A stretch of 64,000 bases of DNA from Nissolia schottii (taxonomy: Eukaryota > Streptophyta > Magnoliopsida > Fabales > Fabaceae). Shown here in pieces: positions 23,099-34,832 of this stretch. The stretch lies in contig QANU01052615.1 of assembly GCA_003254905.1 (NCBI GenBank), forward strand, positions 364,121-428,120. Direction: 5' to 3'. Under the pieces are notes generated by a model, which was given only the letters and a program-made list of their open reading frames with translations, ran no database searches and was not told the DNA's origin. How positions within the stretch are numbered: position 1 is the first letter of the stretch; each line of letters starts with the position of its first letter. The position numbers and the translations under genes were made by a program.

Positions 23099-26081
23099 CG
23101 TGAATGAGTTGATAAATGAGTGACAGATATGTCATTAGCTACCTATAAATGTATAAGCGTTGACTTTTTGCACTCACAATTTGAACGTGTTGGATTAAAT
23201 CCCCAAACAACGACGGGATTAGCTGTAGATACATGATTCATTATCCAATTAGCTAGCCAGTAGCTACTATTAAATTTTTATTTTGTTGTTTACCATGATA
23301 GTGACTCTAAAATTAAACATTTTAGATTTCCAATTTTTTTAATAAACTTTAATTTTTTTTAATATATTAGAGATTAATTTATATGCAGTAATAATTTTAT
23401 AATGTTATCCAATTACATATTGTCACGTAAGTAAAAGTAATTGAGTCTTTTTTTTTTCCATTAAGATCATTCTCCTAGAATTGTAATACACATCTACCAA
23501 TACAGCCAACACACCTTGTGTTGTCTAGGGTTAAATTTAATTTATGAATTTTAATAGAAAAGAAAAAAATTGAGAAAAAAAAAATATAGTTAAACAGCTT
23601 AACTCGTATAAGTTCACAAATTGGCCTTATTGGCCTTGTATGAGTCACATATGAATTACATTAACCCAACTCTTAATTCTTAATGAGTAATGTTGTTCTA
23701 CTGCAAAATAAACCTATATATTTTCTTAAATACTAAATCAAGTAACTATATATCTATTTTTTTTACTGTTGCTATGGCCTGATGGTATCACTAATTTGTT
23801 TTGGGAGTGCTGAAACATTAATGTAGGTGTTTATGACTTAAAGCACAAGGCGAGTTACTTAGATTTATGACAGAGTTAAACTTCTTGCTACTATATACCT
23901 TTAGTGTGATAATGTATCCATTACAATATGTTTTGTAAGATGATGTGGTTGCTGCAAAACTTCTCTAGTGCTGCAGATTAGCCTCTCTGTTAGGTTTAGA
24001 CTTTGTAACAAGTTATTATAATTAATGAAATCAAAAATGTTTAAGAGAGAATCCAATCCAAATGATTTAGCTTATTAAGTAGGAGAGTCCCTAAAGTGTT
24101 GTCAAATACAGTTAAGCATTTAGTATGTCAACAAATAAAATTAGAACCAAACAAAAACAGAAAATTAATTTTGGAACAAATCCTAACTGAAACAGCAACA
24201 AAGAAAATGGCAAAGATGAGTTGGAACATTATACCACAAATCGTGTTAGCCACTATTGTTAAGGGTTTATTTTCATCCTACTCAAAGCTATGTCCAGTGG
24301 ACGAAAATCTCTTTAAGATAAGATGTGGGTCTCCTTGACAACTCGTCCACACGCAGTTACCGGCATTCTAAACAGCGAAACCTTGTTTCATAACTCAGTA
24401 GAGTGGCAAAGGCTGCAGGGGATCACCTCTACAACTTGCGGATTCGAGAAGGAAAAAGGAAGAAGATGAACAGTAACAATGGGAAGCAAAATCATGTTGG
24501 AGAAAAAGAAGAGGCAGAATTGAAGTAGGAAAAAACAAAAAATTCATTAAACCAACACACGCGTGTGTCATGTGATAGAGCAAGTCAGCGCGTGTTATAG
24601 GCAAGACTCAAGTCCACATTATTAGCCCAATACCAAAGTGTTTAATAATAAATCAAATTTACCTATAAAGACTTTAATAAAATCAACTTCAAACAATGTG
24701 AGACTTTAACTTTATCACAACAAATAGATTAAGCTTAAAATATCCCGAAGACCAATATGGTAATACACTTGAATGGTATGGTTTTCCATTGTCAGGCTTA
24801 TAACAATGACCAGACCTTCCAGAGAATATTAAAAGAGTTGAATTATAAACTAAAGCCGCCAATTTTATTCTTTTTGTATGTTTCATCACGCAATAAAATT
24901 TTGGAGTTGATCAAATCAACACTTTCAGGCTCTGATTTTCCATATTTAATCTTATCCTTGCATCACTCCATACACTAATTAAGATGAAACAGTGATGCAT
25001 TCATCATTTCTTAACACAAAACAAATTACGCTAGCTATAATAAGCTAGATATGCGTAAATTTTTAATACAAGAAATTGACTTTTGTTGATTAATTAGTAT
25101 TAGTATTCTGTATTGCAATCGTTTAACTATAGGAGAAACAATTTTTATACTTATTTACTTGTCTGACTCACTATAAAGTTTACAAACACAATTAATGCCT
25201 GTTTGGGTGAAGAGCTTAATTAAACTCTTGCATAAAATGAGCTTATCATAAAAAGTCTTATATAAAATGTATCTTATAAATAAATTATTTTATGTTTGGT
25301 TATATAATAGCATAGGCCCTTATTTTGACTTTATATCGTTTGGCTATATAACTATCTAAAAGTACTTTTATTAATAAAATATTACTTAAATTGAAATTAT
25401 TAAAATATTTAACTTATTTAACCCTTACAAATGGCCTACCTCCGCCTATATTATAATTAATTGCATGTTATAATTACTTATTTATATGATCATTTAATAC
25501 ATTTTAATTATTACAATAAATACTTAAAGAAATATTGTTTAGAAGATAATAAAAATACGAATCACATCACACGTTTTTTTTCTTTTGTCTTAAATGAAAA
25601 TAAATAAATATAAGCCTAGCCCACCAAAACAAGGCAATTTGAAAACCCCCCCAAGCAACCATAAGTCATGGATATAAGTGACACAAAAATTACAAAATGC
25701 AAAAATTAGTGGAAGAAAAAGCTATTAAAAAAAAAATGAAAAGGGAGGCATGAAGCAGCGAAAAGAGGCAAAGGAGCGCAACTTTTTTTTTCCCTTGTAT
25801 AAAGCAAAATATTACCGGCGGGCTTAAACTGGAGCACTGAGAAAGAGCTTTTCGAGAAGATATAAGCTTCCTATTTGACTTCAAAAAGAAATTCAAATAA
25901 CTTCTAAAAAAAAAGTAAAAGTTATGTAACTAATTAAAAAAAAAAAGCCTGCCTTTATGTTTTATATGATTTTTAATAAATTTTTTATTCGTGAAATTAT
26001 TGAAAAAGTCAAATTATAAGAGGTTTAAAGATTTATGAAACATTTGAGTGTGCATCCTTCTACAAATATTATATTAAAAAG

Positions 26082-26260
26082 AGTCAATTCATATTTTAGT
26101 CTCTTATAAATCTCGAATTTTATTTTTTATCTCTCACAAATTTTTTTGGTTAGGAAATCATCTCACATAAAATTATGAGAAATAATTTCTTAACAAAAAA
26201 TTTATGAGGGGTAAAAAATAAAATTTACACTTTATAAAAAATTAAAAAATGAATTAACCC
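26082..26260. mobile_element. 180-bp MITE-like inverted repeat
   Basis: The left arm (26082-26148) and the right arm (about 26195-26260) are imperfect inverted repeats of about 65 bp. The shared inner block AATTTTATTTTTTA is followed by CTCTCACAAATTTTTT at the left and its counterpart CCCTCATAAATTTTTT in reverse at the right. Little sequence lies between the arms. Non-coding. Confidence 0.5.
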
Positions 26261-26649
26261 CATTAAAAATATTAATTTATAACATTAAACCATATGACAC
26301 ATCAATATATTATATTAGATCCTGAAATGATGAAACATTTGATTAATTTAATTCAAGAAATTATCAAAAAAAATTTAAAAAATTAGTTGGATAGATTATT
26401 TCTCCAATGACAATGAGCTCTTATTTTAAAAGTAAGATTGTTACCTCAATTGGTGTACTATTCATTAAAGTACAAAGAAATATCGGATGAAGTATTAGCT
26501 GTAAGGTCAGCAAGTTGTACGAATTAATTTTTAGATAATATTTGACTCAAATTTAATTTCTAGCAATTTTGCGTATTCTTTTATTAGTTTATATAGAACT
26601 CTTCGAAGTCAACAAGCAACTAAGATAAGGACCACATAATCTAACAAGT

Positions 26650-27057
26650 TGTATCAAAGAGGTACAATTTGGATCCTGGAGCTCCTATGCGCGTTCGGGG
26701 TCGCCGGGACGAGTACCTACAAGGACTTCGACGCTTAAGTAGTAAATGTTCGAAACAATAGGAGAATCAAAGGGGGAGACAGGGTTCTGGGCATACCTGG
26801 TATGCTGCTTTGTTTTAAATATACCTGAGTGGCGGCCGTGAATTTTGCTATCCCGGGGATTTTTCCGTCGAGTTGGCCTCCGAGGATCGTGTAGTTTTAC
26901 TCCCTGGAGAGAGGATATCACGGGGCGAGAATCTCGCCTCCGAGGATCGTGGAGCGTTGCTCCCTAGAGGGAGGATATCGCAGGGCGAGAATCTCTCTGA
27001 TCCGCAGACCTTCGGGTTTAGGCTCCAAGATGAGCCTTAATGGCACAGTTTATTACA
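26650..27057 (-). repeat. LTR (3' LTR of the minus-strand element)
   Basis: 408 bp. It aligns with 32210-32707 over its whole length. It contains two copies of a unit of about 61 bp (about 26878-26938 and 26939-27000) with the core CTCCGAGGATCGTG...GGGCGAGAATCTC, against three in the other LTR, and lacks a stretch of about 35 bp found there. Confidence 0.85.
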
Positions 27058-27439
27058 GGAGGCCCCCAGCTTGGAGTGCCGAGTGAAGCTCTGTGGTCCG
27101 AGTTAGATACGGGTGTGTCATCTCGAATTTGTTCCATGGAAGAGGATGGTTCTGTGGTCTTAGAGATGTATGATAATATGAATTTGTTCTGTGGGAGCTT
27201 ACGCGTTTTACGATTTTATTGCTCTCAGCTCGGGCTTATTACTTGGTTATTTTATTGCCCTCGGTTTTGTACCAAGCTTATGGGTTTTGTATTGGGCTTA
27301 TGACTTGGTTATTTTATTGCTCTCGATTTTGGTTACCGGGCTAAAGTAATTTTTCTTTCCGCTAGTTGTTGTCAATGCTTGAGTGATCAGTTCGGGGGAA
27401 TTATTTCTTTACTGCTTTTTCAGTGGTTTTTTTCTAATG

Positions 27440-28317
27440 CTTGACCATGAAAAGCATTGGGAATCCTTCTTCTTGGTATAAGTACTCCTCGACCTGCTCT
27501 TGTATCTCTATCAAACTCCGTGGAGGTGTTTTAGACAAATTCTTCACAAATGGGCTACCATTTTCGAGCCCATTCGTGAGGCCCATTAGTACTGCATGTG
27601 GTTGCAAATCTTCTACCTGGGCACATTCTTGGTAGAAGCGGTCCAGGTATTAGCGGAGCGACTCGTCTCCTCTTTGTATTACCCCTAAGAGGCTTACTAT
27701 CGTCTTAGGTTTTGTCCTCCGTGTGGTAAAGTTAGCCAGAAAACGCTCTGCCAGATCGTCAAAGGATTGGATGCACTTGGGTGGGAGTGCATTAAACCAC
27801 ACTAAAGCTCCTTTCCTCAGAGTGACCGGGAACGATTTGCATTGGATGGCATCTGAGGCTCCGTCCAACACCATCCTATGACCAAAAGCATCTAATGATG
27901 CTGAGGGTCTGTGGTTCGATCATACAGTTCCATGTCTGTGGGAGGACGAAAATCGTGTGCGGGCATGGTGTTGAGAATTTCATTTGCGAAAGGTTGGTTC
28001 TCCTTCCCTTTCACCTTCCTCACCCTGGTGCGTACTTTTTTAGCATTGTGGCTGTTTACTTCCGCATACACCTTGTACACAGGTTCTTGTGGCCCTTAGT
28101 TTGTCAATGATTGACTTTGGTCATCACTGTGGTTAAGACTGTCGATGTAGCGTTCCCTTTCCTGAGCCTCTTGTATGATCTGTTTTTGTTTTGCCTTCAC
28201 GTCCTTCTTGGCTTTCTCAGCCGCAGCGCAAATTTCTCTTAACTTCTTCTTCTCCTCTTCTATCTGTGTTAGTTGTAATAGAGCTGCTTCTAATCGTGCG
28301 ATCTTCTCTGCTTGGGT
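27440..28317 (-). pseudogene. Gag remnant of the LTR retrotransposon
   Basis: Reading the minus strand from 28317, the order is: a coiled-coil segment rich in Glu and Lys (AALLQLTQIEEEKKKLREIC, about 28096-28300); a linker with DFRPPTDMELYDRTTDP (27892-28080); and a retrotransposon gag core (27650-27874) with LRKGALVWFNALPPKCIQSF. Sequence beyond 27650 resembles the rest of gag, with FYQECAQVEDLQPHA. At least two stop codons or frameshifts separate the pieces, so it is dead. The N-terminal part continues at 31904-32150 on the other side of the CACTA insertion. Confidence 0.75.
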
Positions 28318-29510
28318 CACTACAAGAAAATAGCTCATTACCGTCGACATTACCGTCGGTTTTACCGTCGGATTTTTATGTTACCGTCGGCATTACCGTC
28401 GGACGCGAACACACGGTAAAGTGGTCGATGGTAATCATTTTACCGTCGGAAAATGAAACCGACGGTAATTACCGTCGGTATAAACCGACGTAAACCGGTT
28501 CATATTTGAGTACATTTGAACCGGTTTACCGTCGGTTCTAGGCGACGGTAATATAATAATATTTTATTCGTGTTCATTACCGTGGGATATATCCGACGGT
28601 AATAATTAAATATTTTTAAAAAATAAAATTGTTTATAATTTTGTATTATTTGTTTTAATAAATGACTATAATCATATCAATCAAAAATTTCATTTAATTT
28701 TTGTAATTTATAAATATATTAAAATTTATATTTAATAACTAATTAAATATTTATATGTTATGTGGTGGACAACATATATTCCGTTTTTGATAGAATTTAA
28801 AGATGGATGGTGCACATGTGAAAAATATAGTTTCTTAGGTAAAAGACAAATAAGTAATAGGGGACAGATATCTCACTAGTGACTCAAATTCGGGCTTCTG
28901 CAACAATAGTTTCTCAAATAAACCTACACACTCCTCCTATATTGTAACACTCTAGCTAGCTAGCTTACGCTTAAGTCATAAACCATGCTTCACTAGGTTG
29001 TTATCTACTTGGTTGGAATGCTTATAGTCCTTTGCCCCTTCAACCCAGCACATGCAATATTAATACAAACAGCATTTTAACCTACTATGCTTACATACCC
29101 GAATTAGCTAGGTGAATGTTTCACATGCACACAATTCCAGCGAGATAATTTATACTCAAGTTATCTTCATCAATTTCTCCTTCGAATCAGCCATACACAC
29201 ACATCACCAACACAAACCTATTGTTGTCGCGATTATAAAATTAAAACACCCTAAACGGTGCTAAGGTCCAGATTACATTCTATCCGAACATTCTCTTTTT
29301 CAGGACATCACATACATTTTATCCGAACAGCACTCCTATATGTACTAGCACACACAACACCTTAACAAGCTATATTTCCATATACCAATTTATTTAAATG
29401 AGCAAAATAGCATATTAGAATCCCATACTCCAAATTAATTAGGCAATTTACATAACGCATACAATTATCCTAACAGCTTTCTATCATGTTGCATTTTCAC
29501 ATATCACTCT

Positions 29511-29990
29511 AGCTAGATAATTAAAGAACACCTGCAACAGCTCCAAATACCATTATAACATATTTTAGCCATACTTAATTTAGCTAGATGATTAAAGAAC
29601 ACATGCAGCAGCTCCAATTAGCATTATAACATAATTTAGTCACGTTTCATTTGGCTAGAACTTTATCTACTCATGCAACAGCCACAAATACCAATTTAGT
29701 TTGAATTATGCGAAATCTTCTCATGAGCACAAAATTCCATTTAATAGCAAACAACACTTAAATCATTCTAACATTTTCTTACTTCAAAAACAGCAGAAGC
29801 ACTAAAATTCTCTAAATTTTCTCATGAGCACAAAATTCCAATTAATAGTAAACAACACTTTACTATAATTTATTTTGAATCACATAATCATAATTCATTT
29901 TGAATAACATTTTCTCATAATTTAATTTAAATGATCATAACAACACTTTACTATAATTTATTTTGAATCACATAATCATAATTCATTTTC
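29511..29990. repeat. Tandem duplications inside the CACTA element
   Basis: A unit of about 67 bp (containing TTAAAGAACACATGCAGCAG-like and CATTATAACATA) occurs at about 29511-29577 and 29578-29644, with a third partial copy after it. A second repeat, ACACTTTACTATAATTTATT followed by TTGAATCACATAATC, occurs at about 29855 and 29943. Non-coding filler of the element. Confidence 0.65.
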
Positions 29991-31378
29991 TTAGCTTGAC
30001 AATTTTATAGTTGCACCTACAGCCCACCCAACAACCTTAGAAGGTAGTTATATTACATTTTGCATAATTCAGATCCTTTCTAAATTTTTCCACTCTCAGC
30101 CGAACACACTAACACTGGACTCATACCACCTGTTTCCAATTTACAAGATCTTATGAAACATATTTAACATACAACAACATATAGGATATGGATTTGGTAA
30201 CAAGTTCCCTTATCTGAAATTTTTCAAGCATACATTTGAACGGCCAATCCATACTAAGCCCTTATCACATCACCTAAATTATAAAATTTTCTTGTTATGC
30301 ATTTATCAATTAATAGCACTTAGAACCCGATTCTATTTACCCTCCTTATAGCTAGAAATGGAAAAATAATATAAAAATCAATCACACTTCATCTAGACCA
30401 ACACATATTTATTACAATTCATAGTTTGTCAGTTACTCAAGATGCCTAAAATGTATAGGGGAAGTAGCACCAGTATGATTTAGTTGCAATATAGCTTAGG
30501 TTCACACAAATTTAAAAGTTGTTAAAACTTAAAAGTCTGGTGTTTGTTAACATTTAACTATATTCTGTTCTGTTAATAAAACTAGCATCAACATCTTTAC
30601 TTTTAGAACAAAGGAAGATTTAGATCAAATTAAGTAAATACAACACAATGAGTGACCCTCTAAGTTCAAGTACAATTCCAATTACAACGGTAAAGTGGTC
30701 GACGCCCTCAAAATATTCTGGCTTTATCACTCCTCGGTTCTCATAATATCTATCGTACATCCAAAATATTACCGCGGGAATCATTTTTTCCAGAAATCCT
30801 ATGTGCATGTTACACAAATTATGGACATGAACTTAATAATTTTAATGACTTAACTGAATGCATTACGAATTAATTCCACACAAATATTTGTCAAACCGTT
30901 CTACAACATAGGCCCTCCAATCTCCGCAAACAACACATAATCACCGTTGCCAGCACATCAATTCAAACAATGTCGGAAAGTAACGCTAAGCGTTCCTTCC
31001 CCCAGTCCAGCCATACAACTCCAATCCTACAAATCTATCCTAATAAAATAAGTCTCTATCCTAGTACCAATAAAGTTTAAGACATACCTAATTGCCGTTG
31101 ATAATTGTTTGATCAATCCTTGACACAATCCTTAACTCCTTAGATCCTCAGCTCATTACAAATTAAGTGGTGGTGACACATCCTTAGCATAAGTCATGGC
31201 AACCAAAAGAAATGAAATGTTAAATAAACATAGACAATGTTATGAAATTAACATATATTTTGTGGGGTGCAAAGGAAAGAACAGAAGCAAGGAATATGTG
31301 GCTTTAGTGGTGGCGGCGCGGTGGTGTGAAAAAAAGAAAACAATAGCTACCCACAATGCAAGACAACATACCTGTAGC

Positions 31379-31443
31379 ACGGTGGTGGAGCGGTGGTGGC
31401 ACGGTGGTGGCGCGGTGGTGGCATGGTGGTGTTATGGTGGTGA
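31379..31443. repeat. GGTGGTGGCR minisatellite in the CACTA element
   Basis: Five to six imperfect copies of a 12-bp unit CGGTGGTGGCAC. Its open frame (Trp/Gly/Val-rich on the plus strand, 31196-31585) follows from the repeat and is not a recognisable protein. Confidence 0.75.
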
Positions 31444-31903
31444 GTGGGGAAGGAGAGAAAGGAAGAGAAAGGAGAAAGAAGGAGAAAGAAGTTGCAGTAA
31501 TGAGAAGAAGAGAAAGGAAATTCGCTTAAGTATTTTTCTGAAAGATTACCGTCGGATTTATCCGACGGTAACCAGTGAATTCTAACGGTAATAAAATAAA
31601 ATAAAATGCATCGTTTTATTAAACACATTACCGTCGGTACTTACCGACGGTAATGCAACACCAACGGTAACCCAATTACATGGCGCCAACATTTTGGAGC
31701 CAAAATGAAAAATTTTAAATAAAATTTTTACCGTCAGAAATATCCGACGGTAAAGGCGGCTATTACCCACGGTAATGGACATATTGCTTGTTTTTTTTCC
31801 GCGAACCGATTACCGTCGGTAAAGTAGTAAATGCCGACGGTAATACCGTCGGAAAATAACCGACGGTAATGTTGGGAGGGTAATAGTCATATTTCTAGTA
31901 GTG

Positions 31904-32209
31904 GGTCCAGACAACATCAGAAAGGTCTGGGGGAGGGGGCAGATCACTGTCGATAGGTGGATCTTGCGGTTGGCTGATTAGTGGGGTGGGATTTGTTCAG
32001 GGGGAGGTGGGGGTGCTATTGGCTCGGGAGAAGGTGGAGGTAGTTGGGAATGTGAAGCATGGATTCCTATGTATATTGATCTGCGGGTCTCCCTGGATGT
32101 TGCAGCACAGGATGTTTTTCTGGTGTGTTTGGGTGGCATGGTGGCAGAGATTCTTCAGAGTCCAAAAAAGGTGTGAGATGCCGTAAAAAGTCCTCACAGA
32201 TGGTGTCAA
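31904..32209 (-). pseudogene. 5' part of the gag region of the LTR retrotransposon
   Basis: Between the CACTA right end and the 5' LTR. On the minus strand it has a possible gag start near 32142 followed by Pro- and Ser-rich coding-like sequence in shifting frames. It is degenerate and was joined to the gag remnant at 28317 before the CACTA inserted. Confidence 0.5.
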
Positions 32210-32707
32210 TGTACCGAAAGGATACAATTTGGATCCTGGAGCTCCTATACTGGTTCGGGGTCGCCAGCACGGGTACCTGCAAGGACTCTGACGCTCAAGT
32301 TAGTGAAGGTTTGAAGCAATAGGGGAATCAAAGGGGGAGATGGGTTCTGGGCGTACATGATGTGCTGCTTAGGTTTAAATACCTGAGTAGTGGTCGTGAA
32401 TTCCGATATCTCGAGGATCTTTCCATTGAGTTGGCCTCTGAGAATCGTGGAGCTTTACTCCTTGGAGGAAGGATATCACAGGGCGAGAATCTTGCCTCCG
32501 AGGATCGTGGAGCGTTGCTCCCTAGAGGGAGGATATGACTGGGTGAGAATCTCTCCTCCGAAGATCGTGGAGCGTTGCTCCTTAGAGGGAGAATCTCACG
32601 GGACGAGAATGTGTCTGATCATTGGCGAGGTGATAACTTGGTCGGGTTGAACCGCTGACCTTCGAGTTTAGGTTCCAAGATGAGCCTTAATGACCTAGTC
32701 TACAACA
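32210..32707 (-). repeat. LTR (5' LTR of the minus-strand element)
   Basis: 498 bp. It has three tandem units of about 60 bp (about 32435-32615) where the other LTR has two, which explains most of the length difference along with a 35-bp block near 32620-32655. It ends ACAACA immediately before CAAGT. Confidence 0.85.
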
Positions 32708-32712
32708 CAAGT

Positions 32713-34217
32713 GAATAATGATATACTATGGCTAATTAAGTTCTTAGTTTAGCTTTGTACGTACGTCCTTGTTTTGTTTAGCTAATTAAATAATTAAAGG
32801 GAAACATAATTGGTGTCATATTATTATTATATAATACCAGTGTTTGTCACCGTGTTTTTATTTTCTTTGTTACATTCCATCATGTTCTATAAAGTCAAAA
32901 GTGATTATTTCACCTTTTAATTTCTTTTTCCTTTCTTCTGTCGGGGAATGTCGTCACTGTACAAGCTACTTGCTGCCAAAGTCTTTGGACAAGTAACTTT
33001 TTCCTAAGAATTAAAGTAAATTAAAGAAGGAAAAAAAACAAAGTAAATGTTATGTACTGTTTTTGACAGGAGAAAATAATTCGGAGTCAAATATTTTTTG
33101 GTAATTAACACATTATAGTTACCGTTTCCCTTTTACAAAAAGAATAGCTCATACTACAAAAAACTAGCTATATACGTTTTACTCCATTTATTGTTTAATA
33201 AGTGTTATTTATCTTTTAGTTCCATATACCATCTGTACCAAATAATATACCATATGACATTTTATAATTCTAAAAAATAATTATATTAGTTTTGCCTTAA
33301 TTTCTTAGACTATTTAGTTTTGTAGCTTTTACATCTTTTACTATTTATCCATGTAAGGTTTAATCTCTTATTGCCTCTTTTTTATAACTTTCCTTTTTTT
33401 TTAGGTTGTCTACTTAAGCGATACCAAGTCGCTTACCACTTGGACCAACCTCGTTTGTTTTACTTTTTCTTTTTTAACTAATTTAATTCAATCAAAAGAT
33501 AAATTATTAAATTTACTTTCTCACTTTGAGTATTGCTTTCTTAAATGATACTTATGAATGGAGAAAGTAACCTATATAGCATGCTGAAATAATAGATCCA
33601 ATCCAAGTAAAGGAAAAGAAAAAATACTAATTAATCAATGAGTTGTTATCAACTTTTTATTTTAATTTATTTTGATCATCAATTCTATAAGTAGTTATCT
33701 AAAGTTAATTTCTTAATATACCACTTGAATTAATGTTCATGTATTGCCTGTCATCCTTACCTATACTAACGAAGGTGTGTTGAGTATCTTTATGCCACTT
33801 GTTCGTACATTTCTTAATATCACTTCCTTTTTAACGAATGATATTTTAAAGTCATTAGTTTTTTTTTTGTTGGGGTACATTCCTGGCGTTAGCGTTTGTC
33901 TTAACATGCAGATAATTTAATCTTTTATTGAATCGACAACAACCCTTCTTTTTCTCCCTTTGAAAGTTTGAGTATGTTGAGGTTAGCGTTTTCATTAATT
34001 TAAAAGCACATGTTTGTTCATGTTTAGTACAGAAAAAGCAAGACCCAAATGAGTTCGTAGAAAAGGATTGATAACGGTGTAAAACAAAATGAAATCTAAC
34101 ATTATTACATTAACGAAAGCTTTTTTATAAGATGAAAAATATTGAAAGTGACGAAAGGAAATAGTGTGGGCCACAGGATGATGTCTTTTGGGTCTTAGTA
34201 AGGGAGCTGGAGAGAAA
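32713..34217. other. Intergenic region right of the LTR element
   Basis: AT-rich DNA with no credible gene; GC is higher only near 34150-34300 where a duplicated segment begins. Nothing else was recognised. Confidence 0.5.
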
Positions 34218-34832
34218 ATGGGCTGTGTTCTGAGCCCAAGCTTTATTCCTGGGTTTGGGCCACGTAAAATCTTTAAACGCAAGTGGCCCCCTTCCAAATT
34301 CCTTTGATTTGCATACAGGCATGGCTATTTTTTTCCTGGGTTGAGATCACATGGATGCTTTCCCCAAAGTCAATCATGTAGAATATCGTGGACGACATTC
34401 ATGCGATGCACATAGGCATGACCAAAAAAATAAAGCACCAAATTGATAAATGATAGTAATTTGAGACGTAAAATATCAAATTGATAAATAACTTAGAAAC
34501 TAATTTAATAAATCAGATAAATTGATAAATAATTTAGGGTTTAGGAGACTAAATTAATCAATCAAATAAAAGTAAAAGAGAAAAAGTAATCTAACCAAAT
34601 TTTTTTATATAAATTATACATATATTTCTCTTAAATTCCTTCATTATTGAAAGTTTAAGAAGTAGCAATTGAAGTTTGGTCTAACAATAAAAAGTTAATC
34701 CACCACAACACGGTGAACTGTAGTTTGAGTCTCGATTGGAAAGGAGTGGTAATGAATGATATTGTAGTGGTTCGAATCTCATTGGAGGGAGTCTCTTACA
34801 TTTAAGTGTCCCATAATACTTGAATATAATGT
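34218..34832 (+). repeat. Direct repeat flanking the TNL pseudogene, left copy
   Basis: Matches 41313-41928 in the same orientation and nearly the same length (about 615 bp). Landmarks in order are ATGGGCTGTGT.CTGAGCCCAA, CCTGGGTTTGGGCCA, AGGCATGGCTATTT, a series of AATTGATAAATAA with AGACTAAATTAAT, TTCTTAAATTCCTT, and GGTTCGAATC.CAATTGG. It is non-coding. The reverse frame with FSPAPLLRPKRHHP is chance. Confidence 0.75.

Larger units (their letters stand above)
22979..26644. other. Intergenic region upstream of the clade 2 DUF1442 gene
   Basis: About 3.6 kb of AT-rich DNA. The first 150 bp are the promoter of the minus-strand gene. The rest has only short unmatched frames. A palindromic ACACGCGTGT lies near 24556. 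A small inverted-repeat element is listed at 26082-26260. Confidence 0.55.
28318..31903. mobile_element. Non-autonomous CACTA (En/Spm) transposon, 3586 bp
   Basis: Starts CACTACAAGAAAATAG and ends with the inverted match CTAGTAGTG. It is flanked on both sides by GGT (28315-28317 and 31904-31906), the 3-bp duplication expected for CACTA elements. About 300 bp at each end are packed with direct and inverted copies of TACCGTCGG, at least eight per end; such subterminal repeats bind the TnpA-type transposase protein in related elements. No frame inside matches TnpD or TnpA, so it needs help from another element. It sits inside the gag region of the LTR retrotransposon and is therefore younger than it. 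Confidence 0.92.
26650..32707 (-). mobile_element. Gag-only LTR retrotransposon (TR-GAG type), minus orientation
   Basis: Bounded by the 5-bp target duplication CAAGT at 26645-26649 and 32708-32712. The left LTR is 26650-27057 and the right LTR 32210-32707; both begin TGTA and end ACA. The coding sense is minus, so the right LTR is the 5' LTR. Next to it, reading inward on the minus strand, is a decayed primer-binding-like sequence (TGACACCATCTGTGAGG). A purine-rich tract (GGGGG) adjoins the left LTR. Without the nested CACTA the internal part is only about 1.6 kb and has gag remnants but no protease, integrase or reverse transcriptase, so it is non-autonomous. Probably of Ty3/Gypsy origin. 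LTR divergence indicates an old insertion. Confidence 0.85.

Noticed and set aside
30620..30817. 65-codon minus-strand frame inside the CACTA element, considered as a TnpD remnant.
   Set aside because: No transposase motif could be recognised, and it is too short to call.
31196..31585. 129-codon frame with Trp/Gly/Val repeats.
   Set aside because: Produced by a GGTGGTGGCAC minisatellite inside the CACTA element.
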